A stretch of 64,000 bases of DNA from Pseudomonadota bacterium (GTDB lineage Bacteria; Pseudomonadota; Alphaproteobacteria; Rhizobiales; Phreatobacteraceae): the NCBI GenBank assembly GCA_020161695.1, contig JAIUOO010000002.1, positions 124,001-188,000 of the forward strand, written 5' to 3'. The translations under genes were made by a program, and so were the position numbers. The notes beneath the pieces were generated by a model, which was given only the letters and a program-made list of their open reading frames with translations, was not told the origin of the DNA and did no database searches. Positions 7,113 through 16,614 of the stretch are shown here, piece after piece; within the stretch, counting starts at the first letter, position 1, and each line of letters starts with the position of its first letter.

Positions 7113-9368
7113 ATGCTCGATCGTCCTATTGCTCCCGCTCCTTCGTCCGTCGCTGCCACACAGGACTTCGTGGAACCGGCCGAGCCCACTGCCGGACCTC
7201 CGCACCCTTTCCCCCACCAGCAGCCCCAGATCACTCACATGTTCGCGAAATCGCTTCAGCGGGAAGAACTCATTGCTCTTCGCCGCGCCCTCAACCAGAC
7301 CGCGATTGTCGCCGCAACCGATCGGGCCGGGCGGATCACCCATGCCAATCCTCGCTTCTGCGAGATCAGCGGGTATACCGAAGGTGAGCTGGTCGGCCAG
7401 GACCATCGGATCCTGAACTCCGGTCATCATCCCCGTGAATTTTTCCAGGACTTGTGGCGCACGATCACGCGGGGCGAAACCTGGCATGGCGAAGTGCGGA
7501 ACCGATCGAAATCGGGGACGCTCTATTGGGTCGAGACAACGATCGCTCCCCTGCTGTCACGCACAGGCGTGCTTCAGGGCTACGTGTCGATCAGGTTCGA
7601 CATAACCGCCCGCAAGCAGGCCGAACTTGAGCTGGCTACCGAAAACGTCTTTCGTCAGCAGGCGGAAAATCTGCTGCGCCAGATCGTCGATACGATCCCG
7701 GCAGGAATATCTGCATTCGACGCCGATGACCGGCTGCTCATCTACAACGATGCCTTCAAGGCCTTTTACCCGAAGGTCGCCGATCTCATTCAGGAGGGCG
7801 TCCGTTTCGACGAAATCCTGAAAGCCGCGGCGGAACGCGGCCAGTTCGCCGAGCTCGCCGGCCAGACCCGTGACATCGAGGCCTGGCTCGCGCGCAGGCT
7901 GCGGGAACATGCGAAGCCGACTCAGAGCCTGGTGCAGAAGCTCGACGACGGCCGGTGGGTTCAGATCAGGGAGCGTCGGACATACAACGGTCTGCATGTC
8001 GCCATCCGGGCGGACATCACCGACCTCAAACTTGCCGAACAGACAATTCGCCGGCAGGCGGAGCAGGATGCTCTGACGGGACTTGCCAACCGCGCAGCCG
8101 TCTATGGCAGGGTTGAGCGGCTTCTCGCGGACAAGGCGCCGCAAGGCTTGCTCGTTGTCACCGATCTCGACAATTTCAAAGCGGTCAACGACACCCTTGG
8201 TCATGACGCGGGAGACGAGCTGCTCGTTGTCGTCGGTCGCCGCCTTGCCGGCGCTGTCAGAAAAACCGACATGATCGCCCGCATGGGTGGCGATGAATTC
8301 GCCATTGTGATGGGAGGCATCACCTCAAGACAGGTCGCAGAACGACGGCTGAGCAAGATTGCGAGCTTCGTCCAGCAGCCTGTGGCGCTGACTGGCCGGA
8401 CAGTCCAGCCCCGCATCAGCATGGGCGTCGTCCTGATCGGCTCGCAAACCGGAAATCGCAAGGATCTGTTTCGCGAAGCAGACCTCGCGCTCTATCAAGC
8501 AAAGGCCGCCGGTCGCGGTCGGTACACCTTCTTCGATGAAGCGATGCTGAGGGCCGCGGAGCGGCGTCAATCGGACATCGAAGAGCTCCGGACAGGTTTG
8601 CAGCGCGACGAACTGAGAGTCGAATTCCAGCCCCAGGTCAATCTTGCGAGCGGCGAGCCCATGGGCCTGGAGGCTCTCGCGCGGTGGCAGCGAGGGTCGG
8701 AGGTCATATCGCCCGCCTCGTTCATTCCGCTCGCCGAGGAGTCCGGTCTCATCATCCCGCTCGGAAGTCGTGTTATCGAACTGTCGCTCGCGTTCCAGGC
8801 CTCCATGCGCGCACGAGGACTGCGGTCCGGTCGGCTGGCCATCAACGTGGCTGCCGCGCAGCTCAAGCTGGATGACTTTGTCGAAACTCTTGCCAATCAG
8901 CTCAGTCGGTTTGGGCTCAAGCCTGCTGACATCGAGATCGAGATCACCGAAACGGTCCTGCTTGACCGCTCTGTCCACCAGATCGCTCGAACCATCGAAA
9001 AGCTCGACTCCCTCGGGGTGACGATCGCGCTGGACGACTTTGGAACCGGCTATGCTTCCCTGTCCCATCTGAAGCAATTCAAGGTCGATCGACTGAAGAT
9101 CGACCGCTCGTTCGTGGCGGACATCAGGCCAGAAGACGGACGCGGCGTTATCGCCCGGACCATTGTATCTCTCGCCCACAGCCTTGGCATGGACGTTGTC
9201 GGCGAAGGCATCGAAACGCAATTTCAATCTGACGCGCTGAAAGCGATCGGCTGCGATATCGGCCAAGGCTACCTGCTGTCGCCTCCACTCAGCCCCGACA
9301 ACACCGAGCAGTACTTTCAGCAGCGAACTCTCGCCCAGCCTCACCCATCGATGCGCATCGTCGCGTGA
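7113..9368 (+). CDS. PAS-GGDEF-EAL cyclic-di-GMP signalling protein
   Basis: 751-residue predicted bifunctional diguanylate cyclase/phosphodiesterase. Order: a proline-rich N-terminus, PAS domain at about 60-170 (AATDRAGRITHANPRFCEISGY), a second PAS-like domain at about 185-310, GGDEF domain at about 325-480, EAL domain at about 500-745. The GGDEF site reads RMGGDEFAI (about 390) with an RxxD inhibitory site, RKTD, five residues before it. The EAL site is intact: GLEALARW, ITETVLLD, DDFGTGYASL and GEGIET. No membrane segment is seen, so it is probably cytosolic. ATG 7113 has an AGGAGG ribosome site; the frame open from 6993 does not. Which activity dominates in vivo cannot be told. Confidence 0.93.
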   Translation: MLDRPIAPAPSSVAATQDFVEPAEPTAGPPHPFPHQQPQITHMFAKSLQREELIALRRALNQTAIVAATDRAGRITHANPRFCEISGYTEGELVGQDHRILNSGHHPREFFQDLWRTITRGETWHGEVRNRSKSGTLYWVETTIAPLLSRTGVLQGYVSIRFDITARKQAELELATENVFRQQAENLLRQIVDTIPAGISAFDADDRLLIYNDAFKAFYPKVADLIQEGVRFDEILKAAAERGQFAELAGQTRDIEAWLARRLREHAKPTQSLVQKLDDGRWVQIRERRTYNGLHVAIRADITDLKLAEQTIRRQAEQDALTGLANRAAVYGRVERLLADKAPQGLLVVTDLDNFKAVNDTLGHDAGDELLVVVGRRLAGAVRKTDMIARMGGDEFAIVMGGITSRQVAERRLSKIASFVQQPVALTGRTVQPRISMGVVLIGSQTGNRKDLFREADLALYQAKAAGRGRYTFFDEAMLRAAERRQSDIEELRTGLQRDELRVEFQPQVNLASGEPMGLEALARWQRGSEVISPASFIPLAEESGLIIPLGSRVIELSLAFQASMRARGLRSGRLAINVAAAQLKLDDFVETLANQLSRFGLKPADIEIEITETVLLDRSVHQIARTIEKLDSLGVTIALDDFGTGYASLSHLKQFKVDRLKIDRSFVADIRPEDGRGVIARTIVSLAHSLGMDVVGEGIETQFQSDALKAIGCDIGQGYLLSPPLSPDNTEQYFQQRTLAQPHPSMRIVA

Positions 9369-9402
9369 AGCCCCCGGGGGACGCCGCACAAGAGCCTGAC
9401 CG

Positions 9403-9813
9403 ATGCGCACCCCTCGCCGCCACGACACGCAAAGCCGGACCGCCGTCGAACTGGCTAGCCTACCCGGCATCGGCGATGTGGCCGCCCTCTACAAGCTGAC
9501 GCACCGCACTCTACGCTTCTACGAACAATCGGGGCTCATTGCACCGATCAGGCATTGCGGTCGGCGCTGCTACGGGCCTGATGCGTTGCGGCAACTGGAC
9601 ATTGTCGTTGCCGCCAGGCGGGCGGGTTTCAGCATCCGGGAAATCGAGGAAATGCTCTGGAAAGGCCAGGACTGGGCCACCTGGCTTGGTCCTGCAAGAC
9701 TCCAGGAGCGGATCGACGATCTCCAGCGCAGGCTTCGAGATGTCAATGACAGCCTGCGCACGCTGAGGACCCTCCTCCCGACCCTGGCCACCCAAAAGGC
9801 AACTGGCGTGTAA
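9403..9813 (+). CDS. MerR family transcriptional regulator
   Basis: 136-residue MerR-type regulator. The N-terminal winged helix spans about residues 20-90: GIGDVAALYKLTHRTLRFYEQ, then SGLIAP and RCYGPDALRQL, followed by FSIREIEEML. A long helix (about 98-128) would form the antiparallel dimer coiled coil. There is no C-terminal metal-binding cysteine cluster or ligand domain, so the signal is unknown. It begins 34 bp behind the GGDEF-EAL gene on the same strand and may be co-transcribed. An unusually hydrophilic 17-residue leader precedes the domain; a later start is possible but no better ATG exists. Confidence 0.85.
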   Translation: MRTPRRHDTQSRTAVELASLPGIGDVAALYKLTHRTLRFYEQSGLIAPIRHCGRRCYGPDALRQLDIVVAARRAGFSIREIEEMLWKGQDWATWLGPARLQERIDDLQRRLRDVNDSLRTLRTLLPTLATQKATGV

Positions 9814-10345
9814 GCGCCATGGATGACGTCGCGAATGTCGTCCTGCCGATCAACCGGATCGCGTCGTTCGATCACTGTCGCTGTTGACGAACAGGGCGCG
9901 GCGGCCAATGCCAGCTCCCGAAACACTCGGGAGCGACCACGGAACCTCCACGATCATGAAGTTGTCGGTGGAGGCACCCTGTCGCTACGGCCATGGCGGC
10001 GGACCGCCTACGTGAGCCCTGTCGTCGAAAACTGATCCCGAGCAGCAATCCCAACGTCTGCGGGATACCACGGTAGCGTCGCTCTCGGTCATGCGGGCGG
10101 CTTGATCGAACTGCCGTGGCCCGCCCGTGAATTGACCTGGGCCGATCGCCGCGACCCTCGATGGCTGCGTCATCGAAGGGGCATGGGAGGCCATCGGGCG
10201 AGAAGCCCGGAACTGGCATTGTTCCCTCAGCTCCGATGAGCGGGTGGCTCTGCCCCTTGCCGATCGGGAACCAACAGGACCGCAGCTCCGAGGCGCCGTT
10301 GATATGGGCCGACGCTCCAGGACGTCGGCCCTTCCTGCCTCAGAA
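9814..10345. other. 532-bp region without a recognisable gene
   Basis: Lies between the MerR gene and the 3' end of the chemoreceptor gene. Several short frames exist on both strands (for example 9872-10219 minus and 10161-10367 plus), but none resembles a family and none has a good ribosome site. A strong hairpin at 10306-10331 closes the region. It may hold a degraded gene or a small RNA; the sequence alone does not decide. Confidence 0.4.
10306..10331 (-). terminator. Hairpin downstream of chemoreceptor gene
   Basis: Perfect 9-bp stem GGGCCGACG / CGTCGGCCC with an 8-base loop, 15 bp beyond the stop of the minus-strand chemoreceptor gene. There is no T run on the minus-strand side, so this is a transcription end or mRNA-stabilising hairpin by position only. 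Confidence 0.5.
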
Positions 10346-12433
10346 TTATGCCGCCTGCACACCGTGAAGGAAGGTCTGGACCTCCTGGCTGAGATGGCTG
10401 GAGATCTGTGCCACCTCCTGCGCCGCCGAGAGCACCTGTGAGGAGGCCGCGCCGGTCGAGTTCGCGCCGTCCCTGACGGTGACGACGCTGGTCGTGACCT
10501 GTTCCGTGCCCCGCGCGGCCTCCTGAACATTGCGAGCGATCTCTCCTGTGGCCGCGCCCTGTTCCTCCATGGCTGCCGCGACGCTCACCGACACGCCAGA
10601 CATCTCTTCTATGACCTTGGCGATCGTGGCGATCGCCGAGACCACCGCTTCAGTTGACTGCTGGATTTCGCCAATCTGCGCCGCAATCTCGCCGGTGGCC
10701 TTCGTTGTCTGGCTGGCCAGTTCCTTGACCTCCGCAGCGACGACGGCGAAGCCCCTGCCAGCCTCGCCTGCGCGTGCCGCCTCGATTGTGGCGTTCAAGG
10801 CCAGCAGATTGGTCTGGCCGGCGATGTCGTTGATCAGGGAGACAACGCTACCGATCTTGGCTGCGCCTGCAACAAGACCCTGCACGATAGCCTGGGCTTC
10901 GTTAGCCTGATCGACAGCTCTGGCAGCCGTGCCAGACGACAGCGCCGCCTGACCGGATATCTCCCTGATCGACGTCGCGAGCTCCTCGGAGGCAGCGGCG
11001 ACAGTCTGGACGCTTGCGGACGTTTCCTCGGCAGCGCTGGCAAGGGAGGTTGCCGCCTCGGTGTTGCCCTCCGCCGTCGAGGTCAGAGACCTCGCGCTCG
11101 CTTCCATCTCTGTCGCCGCAGAGGCCAGCTTCGTCGTCAGCATGCCCACCGCGGCCTCGAAGGCCTTCGCCAGCCTGTCCAGCGTCGCCGCGCGCCGCGC
11201 CTTGGCATCGTTCTCAGCTTCCCTATCGGCGGCGAGGCGGCGATTCTCGATGAGGTTGTTGCGGAAAACCTCGATAGAACGAGCCAGGGTCCCGACCTCA
11301 TCCTTCCGCTCGGTTTCCGGGACGGCCAGATCCGTGTCCCCTTCAGCGAGCCTCTGCGTGGTTCCCGCCAACTGGTTCAGAGGACGTGCGACGCGCACGG
11401 CGGCGATCCAGAACGCGAACCCTGCAACGACAAGGCCAAGGACCATGAGGCCGATGTTTACTGCGAGTGCCTTCGTCGCCTGGGCCGCCGTTTCCCTTGC
11501 CAGCATTGCAGTTGCCGAGCCGACCGCCTCGTTCAGGCCGAGAATCTCGTCGATTGCCTTGGTTGCCGCCGACACCCATTGATTGGCATCGACCGGATAC
11601 CTGGCATCGGAAGTACCAGCCTTGTACACGCGCTCGCGCAGAGCCTGGAACTCACCGAAATAGCCGGCTTTGATGCGCTCGACTGCACTCTTCAGGGCCG
11701 CAGGTGTGTCGCTGCGCGCGGCCTGAAGATCGATCAGTCCCCAGGCGAGCTCAACGTTCCCTCGCTGGCGCAACAATTCGTCGAGTCGCTCCGACGAGAT
11801 GGCGCGGCCGCCCGAGATGGCTGCCGCAATCGCCGCTCGTTCCCGACCCGCGAACTCGCTGGTCACCCAGGCGAGGTGCTTGAGTCTCTGGAACTCCGCG
11901 ATGCGTGCTTCAGCATTGTCGACCCGCATCTCCGCTGCGAGGCGCAGCTGCTGCGACGCCTCGATGAGTGTCGTCAGCGCTGCGACACCGCGTGAGGCTG
12001 TCTGGGATGCACGCTGATCGCCGGACTTCGTAAGATCACTGTCGACCTGGCCACGGATCGCCTCGACTTGCCGAACCGCGGCCTCCGCCTTTGCCAGCTC
12101 GGAAAGGCCGGCATGTGTCAGGCGAAGTCGTTCAAGAGCACTTTTGAACGCGACATCTGCCTGCTGGCGAAGCTGACCGAGGAGAGCCGTATCGCTCGGC
12201 GAGGCGGACACCGCGGAGTTTAGCAGGGCGGCCGTTCGTCCACGCTCAGCGGCCCAGTTGCCCGCTGCCGCAAGAAGCTGGTCACCCGTCGCGTTCCCTT
12301 CCTGAATGGCCTGCACGGCTGTTCTTTGCTGGAATGCGACGACGCTGTGCTGGACGGTCAGCCCGATGAGCAGTGCCGCAAGCGCGGCAACGGCGGCGAA
12401 TAGAACGGTTCGCAGAGACAGGCGCGACAGCAT
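10346..12433 (-). CDS. Methyl-accepting chemotaxis protein
   Basis: 695-residue transmembrane chemoreceptor. TM1 at about residues 10-32, a long helical periplasmic domain at about 33-325, TM2 at about 328-350, HAMP domain at about 352-402 ([20 protein letters not shown]), then the cytoplasmic signalling domain at about 430-690, whose hairpin tip is [20 protein letters not shown]. The periplasmic part, with [14 protein letters not shown] and [13 protein letters not shown], is reminiscent of NIT (nitrate/nitrite sensing) domains, but I hold that loosely. No CheB/CheR-binding pentapeptide is seen at the C-terminus. ATG 12433 has a GGAGAA ribosome site; the longer frame to 12616 adds a leader without family resemblance. 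No other chemotaxis gene is adjacent. Confidence 0.92.
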   Translation of the reverse strand: MLSRLSLRTVLFAAVAALAALLIGLTVQHSVVAFQQRTAVQAIQEGNATGDQLLAAAGNWAAERGRTAALLNSAVSASPSDTALLGQLRQQADVAFKSALERLRLTHAGLSELAKAEAAVRQVEAIRGQVDSDLTKSGDQRASQTASRGVAALTTLIEASQQLRLAAEMRVDNAEARIAEFQRLKHLAWVTSEFAGRERAAIAAAISGGRAISSERLDELLRQRGNVELAWGLIDLQAARSDTPAALKSAVERIKAGYFGEFQALRERVYKAGTSDARYPVDANQWVSAATKAIDEILGLNEAVGSATAMLARETAAQATKALAVNIGLMVLGLVVAGFAFWIAAVRVARPLNQLAGTTQRLAEGDTDLAVPETERKDEVGTLARSIEVFRNNLIENRRLAADREAENDAKARRAATLDRLAKAFEAAVGMLTTKLASAATEMEASARSLTSTAEGNTEAATSLASAAEETSASVQTVAAASEELATSIREISGQAALSSGTAARAVDQANEAQAIVQGLVAGAAKIGSVVSLINDIAGQTNLLALNATIEAARAGEAGRGFAVVAAEVKELASQTTKATGEIAAQIGEIQQSTEAVVSAIATIAKVIEEMSGVSVSVAAAMEEQGAATGEIARNVQEAARGTEQVTTSVVTVRDGANSTGAASSQVLSAAQEVAQISSHLSQEVQTFLHGVQAA

Positions 12434-12807
12434 GGACGTTCTCCATCGACGGGCGGTATCAGGTGACGCATGTCGGAAGCGACTGGTCAGACCGATCGGC
12501 GACTTGCTGACGCTACGCGTCAGCCGGCCAAGTGCCCCAGTTGCAGTCATCGCGAGGGCATCGTTGGCCTCGCTGACACGTCCGATAAATGACGCATCAT
12601 GTCTTCTATCGTACATTTTGGATGGTTAACGGCAGATTACCGGAGCCGTCGGCTGCATAGTTCTTGAGCACCTCCTGTCGCCGGGGGCCACGCGGTGCCG
12701 CACGCAGGAGAACTTTCGCCGACACCGCGACTTCGCCTCTCATGCCAAGCTCACTGACGCCCCCCGCGCCGGTCGGCTGGCTGGAGTTCTCGCTCCGCGG
12801 CAACCGG
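12434..12807. other. Intergenic region between ubiX 3' end and chemoreceptor gene
   Basis: 374 bp holding the minus-strand promoter of the chemoreceptor gene. The 109-codon minus-strand frame at 12606-12935 overlaps ubiX out of frame and has no family resemblance. I see no other gene and no clear sigma-28 promoter. Confidence 0.45.
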
Positions 12808-13422
12808 CTATTGGCCGGAATCGCCCGATTCCGAAACGCTCGAAACGGAGGAATGCCGCGACGGATTCCAGGGTCCGGCAACTTGCGGGCCGATGCGAAG
12901 TTGGTCGATGGCACGACGGGCGCTGTGATCGACAATTTCGTCGACGCTCGAAGGCCGGCGGTAGAAGGCAGGCACGGGCGGCATGACGATGGCGCCCATC
13001 TCGGTCACCGCTGTCATCGCCCTGAGGTGGCCGAGATGCAGCGGCGTCTCGCGTGCGAGCAAGATGAGCGGCCGCCGCTCCTTCAATTGCACGTCAGCGG
13101 CGCGCACGAGCAGATTGTCCGACAGGGAATGAGCGATCGCCGCCAGAGTGCGCATGGAGCAGGGCGCGACGATCATGCCGGCGATCGGATAGGAACCGGA
13201 GGCGATAGTGGCTCCGATGTCGTCGATGGCGTGGGCGATGTCGGCACGCGCCCGCAGCCGGTCGGCGGCCGCGGCGTCGATCTCCTGAGCGAGCGTCCGT
13301 TCGGCAGCGGACGATATGACGAGATCGACGGCGACGCCGAGCGTCGCGAGCAGTTCGACGATCCGCACTGCGATCACCGCGCCGGAGGCACCGCTGACAC
13401 CAACGACCACCCGCAGCGTCAT
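12808..13422 (-). CDS. ubiX: Flavin prenyltransferase UbiX
   Basis: 204-residue flavin prenyltransferase, which makes the prenylated FMN cofactor of UbiD decarboxylases. It has the N-terminal Rossmann-like GVSGASGAVIAVRIVELL, the mid-region PCSMRTLAAIAHSLSDNLLVRA, and KERRPLILLARETPLH, all family signatures. The ATG at 13420-13422 overlaps the TGA of ubiD (13419-13421) as ATGA, so the two are translationally coupled. The frame extends back to 13515 only inside ubiD and is not used. The last 20 residues, rich in serine, extend beyond the usual end. Cytosolic. Its neighbours ubiD and ubiTUV place it in ubiquinone synthesis. Confidence 0.93.
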   Translation of the reverse strand: MTLRVVVGVSGASGAVIAVRIVELLATLGVAVDLVISSAAERTLAQEIDAAAADRLRARADIAHAIDDIGATIASGSYPIAGMIVAPCSMRTLAAIAHSLSDNLLVRAADVQLKERRPLILLARETPLHLGHLRAMTAVTEMGAIVMPPVPAFYRRPSSVDEIVDHSARRAIDQLRIGPQVAGPWNPSRHSSVSSVSESGDSGQ

Positions 13423-14936
13423 GGTTTTCTCCCCGCCAGGTCTGCGGCGATCTTCGGCCATAGGGCATCGACCCGCCGCTCGACCTCCTTCGACATGGAC
13501 AGCACGCCACCCCACTCCCGGCCCGTCTCCGGGCCGACCTTCGTCGTCGCGTCGATGCCGAGCTTGCCGCCGAGCCCCGCCTCGGGCGAGGCGAAATCGA
13601 GATAGTCGATCGGAGTGCGATCGATCACGACGAGATCACGCGAGGGATCGGAGCGGGTGGCGATCGCCCACATGACGTCGCCCCAGTCGCGCACGGCAAT
13701 GTCGCGGTCCACGACTACGATGGTCTTGGTGTAGCTGAACTGAGCCAGCATCCCCCACAGCGCCATCATCACCCTGCGCGCCTGGCCGGGATAGCGCTTG
13801 TCGATCGACACCACCGCCATCCGGTAGGAGCAAGCCTCGGGAGGCAGCCAGAGATCGACGATCTCCGGGATCTGCCGGCGGATCATCGGCAGCGCGAGTT
13901 CGTTGAATACGGAGCCGATCACCGAGGGCTCGTCGGGCGGACGTCCGGTATGCGTGGTAAGATAGAGCGGGTCGGAGCGCGTGGTGATCGCGCTGACCCT
14001 CAGGACAGGGAAATCCTCCACCGAGTTGTAATAGCCTGTGTGGTCGCCATAGGGGCCCTCGGGCTGCCGCTCGTCGGGCTTCACCCAGCCCTCGATGATG
14101 ATCTCGGCATCGGCAGGAACCATCATCGGGACGCTGACACCACGGGCGAGGCGCGGCCTCTCGCCGCGCAGGACACCGGAGAAGCGGATCTCCGACAGGG
14201 TTTCCGGCAAGGGCAAGGCGGCGGAGAGCATGGTCGCCGGATCAGCACCGATCGCCACGGCCACCGGCATGGCCTCGCCCCTTGCCTCCCAGGCGCGGTG
14301 GTGGGCCGCGCCGCCGCGATGGGCGAGCCAGCGCAGGATGGCCGAGCCGCGGCCTGCCACCTGCATGCGATAGACGCCGAGATTGTAGCGGCCGGTGTCG
14401 CCCCAGTCGCCGCCGGGCGGCCGGGTAATGACCAGCGGCCAGGTGATAAGGGGGGCAGGCTCGCCCGGCCAGCAGGTCTGCACCGGCAGCGCCGTGAGAT
14501 CAGCGGCGGCGCCGACGTGGCGAACCTCCTGGCAGGGGGGAGAAGCGACGATCGCGGGCCGCGTCGATAGCGCCGCCCGGATCATCGGCCAGCGCGACAG
14601 CGCGTCCTTCAACCCGTCGATCGGTGCTGGCTCGCGCAGGGCCGCCAGTAGCTCGCCGAGTTCGCCGACGCGCTCGCGGCGAACGCCGAGTCCCGCGGCA
14701 ACGCGCTCTTCGGTGCCGAACAGGTTGGCGATGACGGGCATGGTGGCCGAGCGTCCCGAGACGGTTGGCCCATCAAAGCGCAGGGCCGGTCCACCCACCC
14801 GCAGCACCCGCCTCTGGACCTCCGTCATGTCGAGGGCAACATCGACCGGAGCCGCGATGCGGGCAAGATCGCCGCGCGCGGTGAGGAACGCGAGGAAGTC
14901 CCGCAGGCCGCGAAACCGCGGATGATCCCGCTGCAC
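13419..14936 (-). CDS. ubiD: UbiD family decarboxylase
   Basis: 505-residue prenyl-FMN-dependent decarboxylase, in ubiquinone synthesis removing the carboxyl group of 3-polyprenyl-4-hydroxybenzoate. Family signatures: LRDFLAFLTARGDLARI at the start, GDTGRYNLGVYRMQ, the conserved EGPYGDHTGYYN (cofactor and acid/base region), TTHTGRPPDEPSVIG, and a C-terminal GIDATTK. The length is normal. The start is GTG at 14936 with AGGA upstream. It heads a two-gene operon with ubiX and is divergent from ubiT over 110 bp. The enzyme is oxygen independent, which fits the ubiTUV genes next door. A role on another aromatic acid cannot be excluded from sequence alone. Confidence 0.9.
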   Translation of the reverse strand: MQRDHPRFRGLRDFLAFLTARGDLARIAAPVDVALDMTEVQRRVLRVGGPALRFDGPTVSGRSATMPVIANLFGTEERVAAGLGVRRERVGELGELLAALREPAPIDGLKDALSRWPMIRAALSTRPAIVASPPCQEVRHVGAAADLTALPVQTCWPGEPAPLITWPLVITRPPGGDWGDTGRYNLGVYRMQVAGRGSAILRWLAHRGGAAHHRAWEARGEAMPVAVAIGADPATMLSAALPLPETLSEIRFSGVLRGERPRLARGVSVPMMVPADAEIIIEGWVKPDERQPEGPYGDHTGYYNSVEDFPVLRVSAITTRSDPLYLTTHTGRPPDEPSVIGSVFNELALPMIRRQIPEIVDLWLPPEACSYRMAVVSIDKRYPGQARRVMMALWGMLAQFSYTKTIVVVDRDIAVRDWGDVMWAIATRSDPSRDLVVIDRTPIDYLDFASPEAGLGGKLGIDATTKVGPETGREWGGVLSMSKEVERRVDALWPKIAADLAGRKP

Positions 14937-14998
14937 CGGACATTCCTCTCGCGCGATCGACGATCATGTTTTCCTGACGGCGCCGGCGCCGGTGCGCC

Positions 14999-15012
14999 TT
15001 GAGATGGCGCAA
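14999..15012. promoter_or_regulatory. Fnr/FixK-like half-conserved box
   Basis: TTGAGATGGCGCAA in the ubiD/ubiT divergent gap keeps the TTGA and CAA ends of the Fnr/FixK box (TTGAT-N4-ATCAA) but has three mismatches. It ends 34 bp before the ubiT ATG. Oxygen control of ubiTUV would make sense biologically; the match itself is weak. Confidence 0.28.
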
Positions 15013-15046
15013 AGACAGGAGACCGCCGACCTGCCGTAAGTTCACA

Positions 15047-15613
15047 ATGGACCGGCGCGAGCTCATTCCAACATTCCCGGCGGCAGCCGCATCGCTGCTG
15101 CGCGGGCTGCCGCCTGCCGTGATCGAGGCGCTCCTGTCCCGGCTCGTCGCAGTCACGACAGAGCGCCATCCGCGTCTGTTCGACAGGCTGGGGGCGCATG
15201 CCACTTCCCGCTATCTGATCGATCCCACCGATCTGCCCTTCGTTCTAATCCTCCATCCCGCCGCGGCGGACGGTCGGTTGCGTGTCCTGCCGCGTGGCAC
15301 GGCCGAGCCCCGGGAAGCCCGTATCGGCGGGCCATTGGCCGCCCTGCTCGGCCTGATTCACGGCCGCTATGACGGCGATGCCCTGTTCTTCTCCCGCGAC
15401 CTGGTGATCGAGGGCGATACGGAGGCGGTGCTCGCCTTGCGCAATGCCATCGACGACGCGGAGATCGACCTGTCGGTGGAGGCCCTTCACGGCCTTGGGC
15501 CCTTGCGTGCCCTGGCCGCCCCGCCGCTCGCCCGGATCCTCCCCCTCGTCGAACGCCTGACTGGCGTCAGCTTGTCACGACCCACCCGGGAGAGCCTTGA
15601 GCATGGCTACTGA
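15047..15613 (+). CDS. ubiT: UbiT, SCP2-domain ubiquinone biosynthesis accessory factor
   Basis: 188-residue SCP2 (sterol carrier protein 2) domain protein, placed as UbiT by its position directly before ubiU and ubiV. UbiT binds lipids and serves O2-independent ubiquinone synthesis. The SCP2 core runs about residues 50-150, with ATSRYLIDPTDLPFVLILHP, then GPLAALLGLIHGRYDGDALFF and RDLVIEGDTEAVLALRNAID, the last being characteristic of the family. The start at 15047 (MDRRELIP) is preferred over the upstream frame at 14999. It overlaps the next start by 11 bp, so translation is coupled to ubiU. No signal peptide is present. Confidence 0.88.
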   Translation: MDRRELIPTFPAAAASLLRGLPPAVIEALLSRLVAVTTERHPRLFDRLGAHATSRYLIDPTDLPFVLILHPAAADGRLRVLPRGTAEPREARIGGPLAALLGLIHGRYDGDALFFSRDLVIEGDTEAVLALRNAIDDAEIDLSVEALHGLGPLRALAAPPLARILPLVERLTGVSLSRPTRESLEHGY

Positions 15614-16595
15614 GCGGCTGGAGATCGTCTGCCCGGCCGGAACCCCGGCCGCTCTGCGGACCGCCGTGGATGCCGGCGCCGACAGTGTCTATTGCGGCTT
15701 CAACGACGAGACCAACGCCCGCAACTTCCCGGGCCTCAACTTCTCCCGCGCCGAGATGGCGGTGGGCATCGCCTACGCCGCGGCGCGCGGGGTGAAGGTG
15801 CTCGTCGCGATCAACACATTCCCGCGCGCCGGCAGCGAGGCGCTGTGGCACCGGGCGGTCGATGACGCGCTGGCCTGTGGCGCGCATGCGGTGATCCTCG
15901 CCGACATCGGCCTTCTGGCCTATGCAGCCGAGCGGCATCCGGACCGGCGGTTGCATCTGTCGGTCCAGGCGGCGGCCTCCAATGCCGATGCCATCAATTT
16001 CTACGCCGAGACCTTCGGCATCCGGCGCGTCGTGCTGCCGCGCGTCCTGACAGTGGAAGAGATCGCCGCGATCAACCGTGAGATCGATGTCGAGACCGAG
16101 GTGTTCATCTTCGGCGGTCTCTGTGTCATGGCCGAGGGCCGTTGCTCGCTGTCCTCCTATGCCACCGGGCGTTCGCCTAACATGCACGGCGTCTGCTCTC
16201 CGGCGAGCCACGTTGCCTATGCCGAAGAGGGCGAAGATCTGGTCGCGCGCCTCGGCGGTTTCACCATCCATCGTGTGCCGAAGGCGGTGGCCGCGCCCTA
16301 TCCGACCCTGTGCAAGGGCTGTTTCCAGACCGGCGACTATCGTGGTCACATCTTTGAGGATCCGGTGAGTCTCGATGCCGCGACGCTGATGCCGCAGCTC
16401 GCCCGCGCCGGGGTGCGAGCGCTGAAAATCGAGGGCCGGCAGCGCAGCCGCGCCTATGTCGAACAGGTGGTGCGTGCCTTCCGCCGCGCCAGCGAGGCCG
16501 AGGCGGCCGGCCAGCCCATCCCGAAGAGCGAGCTCTGGAGGCTGACCGAGGGTCAGCAGACCACCGCCGGCGCCTATCGCAAGACATGGCGCTGA
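15603..16595 (+). CDS. ubiU: UbiU, U32-family 4Fe-4S ubiquinone biosynthesis protein
   Basis: 330-residue U32 peptidase-family protein. With UbiV it forms the heterodimer needed for O2-independent hydroxylation of ubiquinone precursors. Cysteines C174, C181, C198 and C237 have the same 7-17-39 spacing as the 4Fe-4S ligands I recall for E. coli UbiU (C169, C176, C193, C232), in the contexts GLCVMAEGRCSLSSY, HGVCSPA and LCKGC. The N-terminal half is a TIM-barrel-like domain beginning LEIVCPAGTPAALRTAVDAG. ATG 15603 is inside the end of ubiT; a TTG six bases earlier is a less likely start. ubiV follows after 19 bp. Confidence 0.95.
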   Translation: MATERLEIVCPAGTPAALRTAVDAGADSVYCGFNDETNARNFPGLNFSRAEMAVGIAYAAARGVKVLVAINTFPRAGSEALWHRAVDDALACGAHAVILADIGLLAYAAERHPDRRLHLSVQAAASNADAINFYAETFGIRRVVLPRVLTVEEIAAINREIDVETEVFIFGGLCVMAEGRCSLSSYATGRSPNMHGVCSPASHVAYAEEGEDLVARLGGFTIHRVPKAVAAPYPTLCKGCFQTGDYRGHIFEDPVSLDAATLMPQLARAGVRALKIEGRQRSRAYVEQVVRAFRRASEAEAAGQPIPKSELWRLTEGQQTTAGAYRKTWR

Positions 16596-16614
16596 CAGGT
16601 CCGCGGAGGATGCA

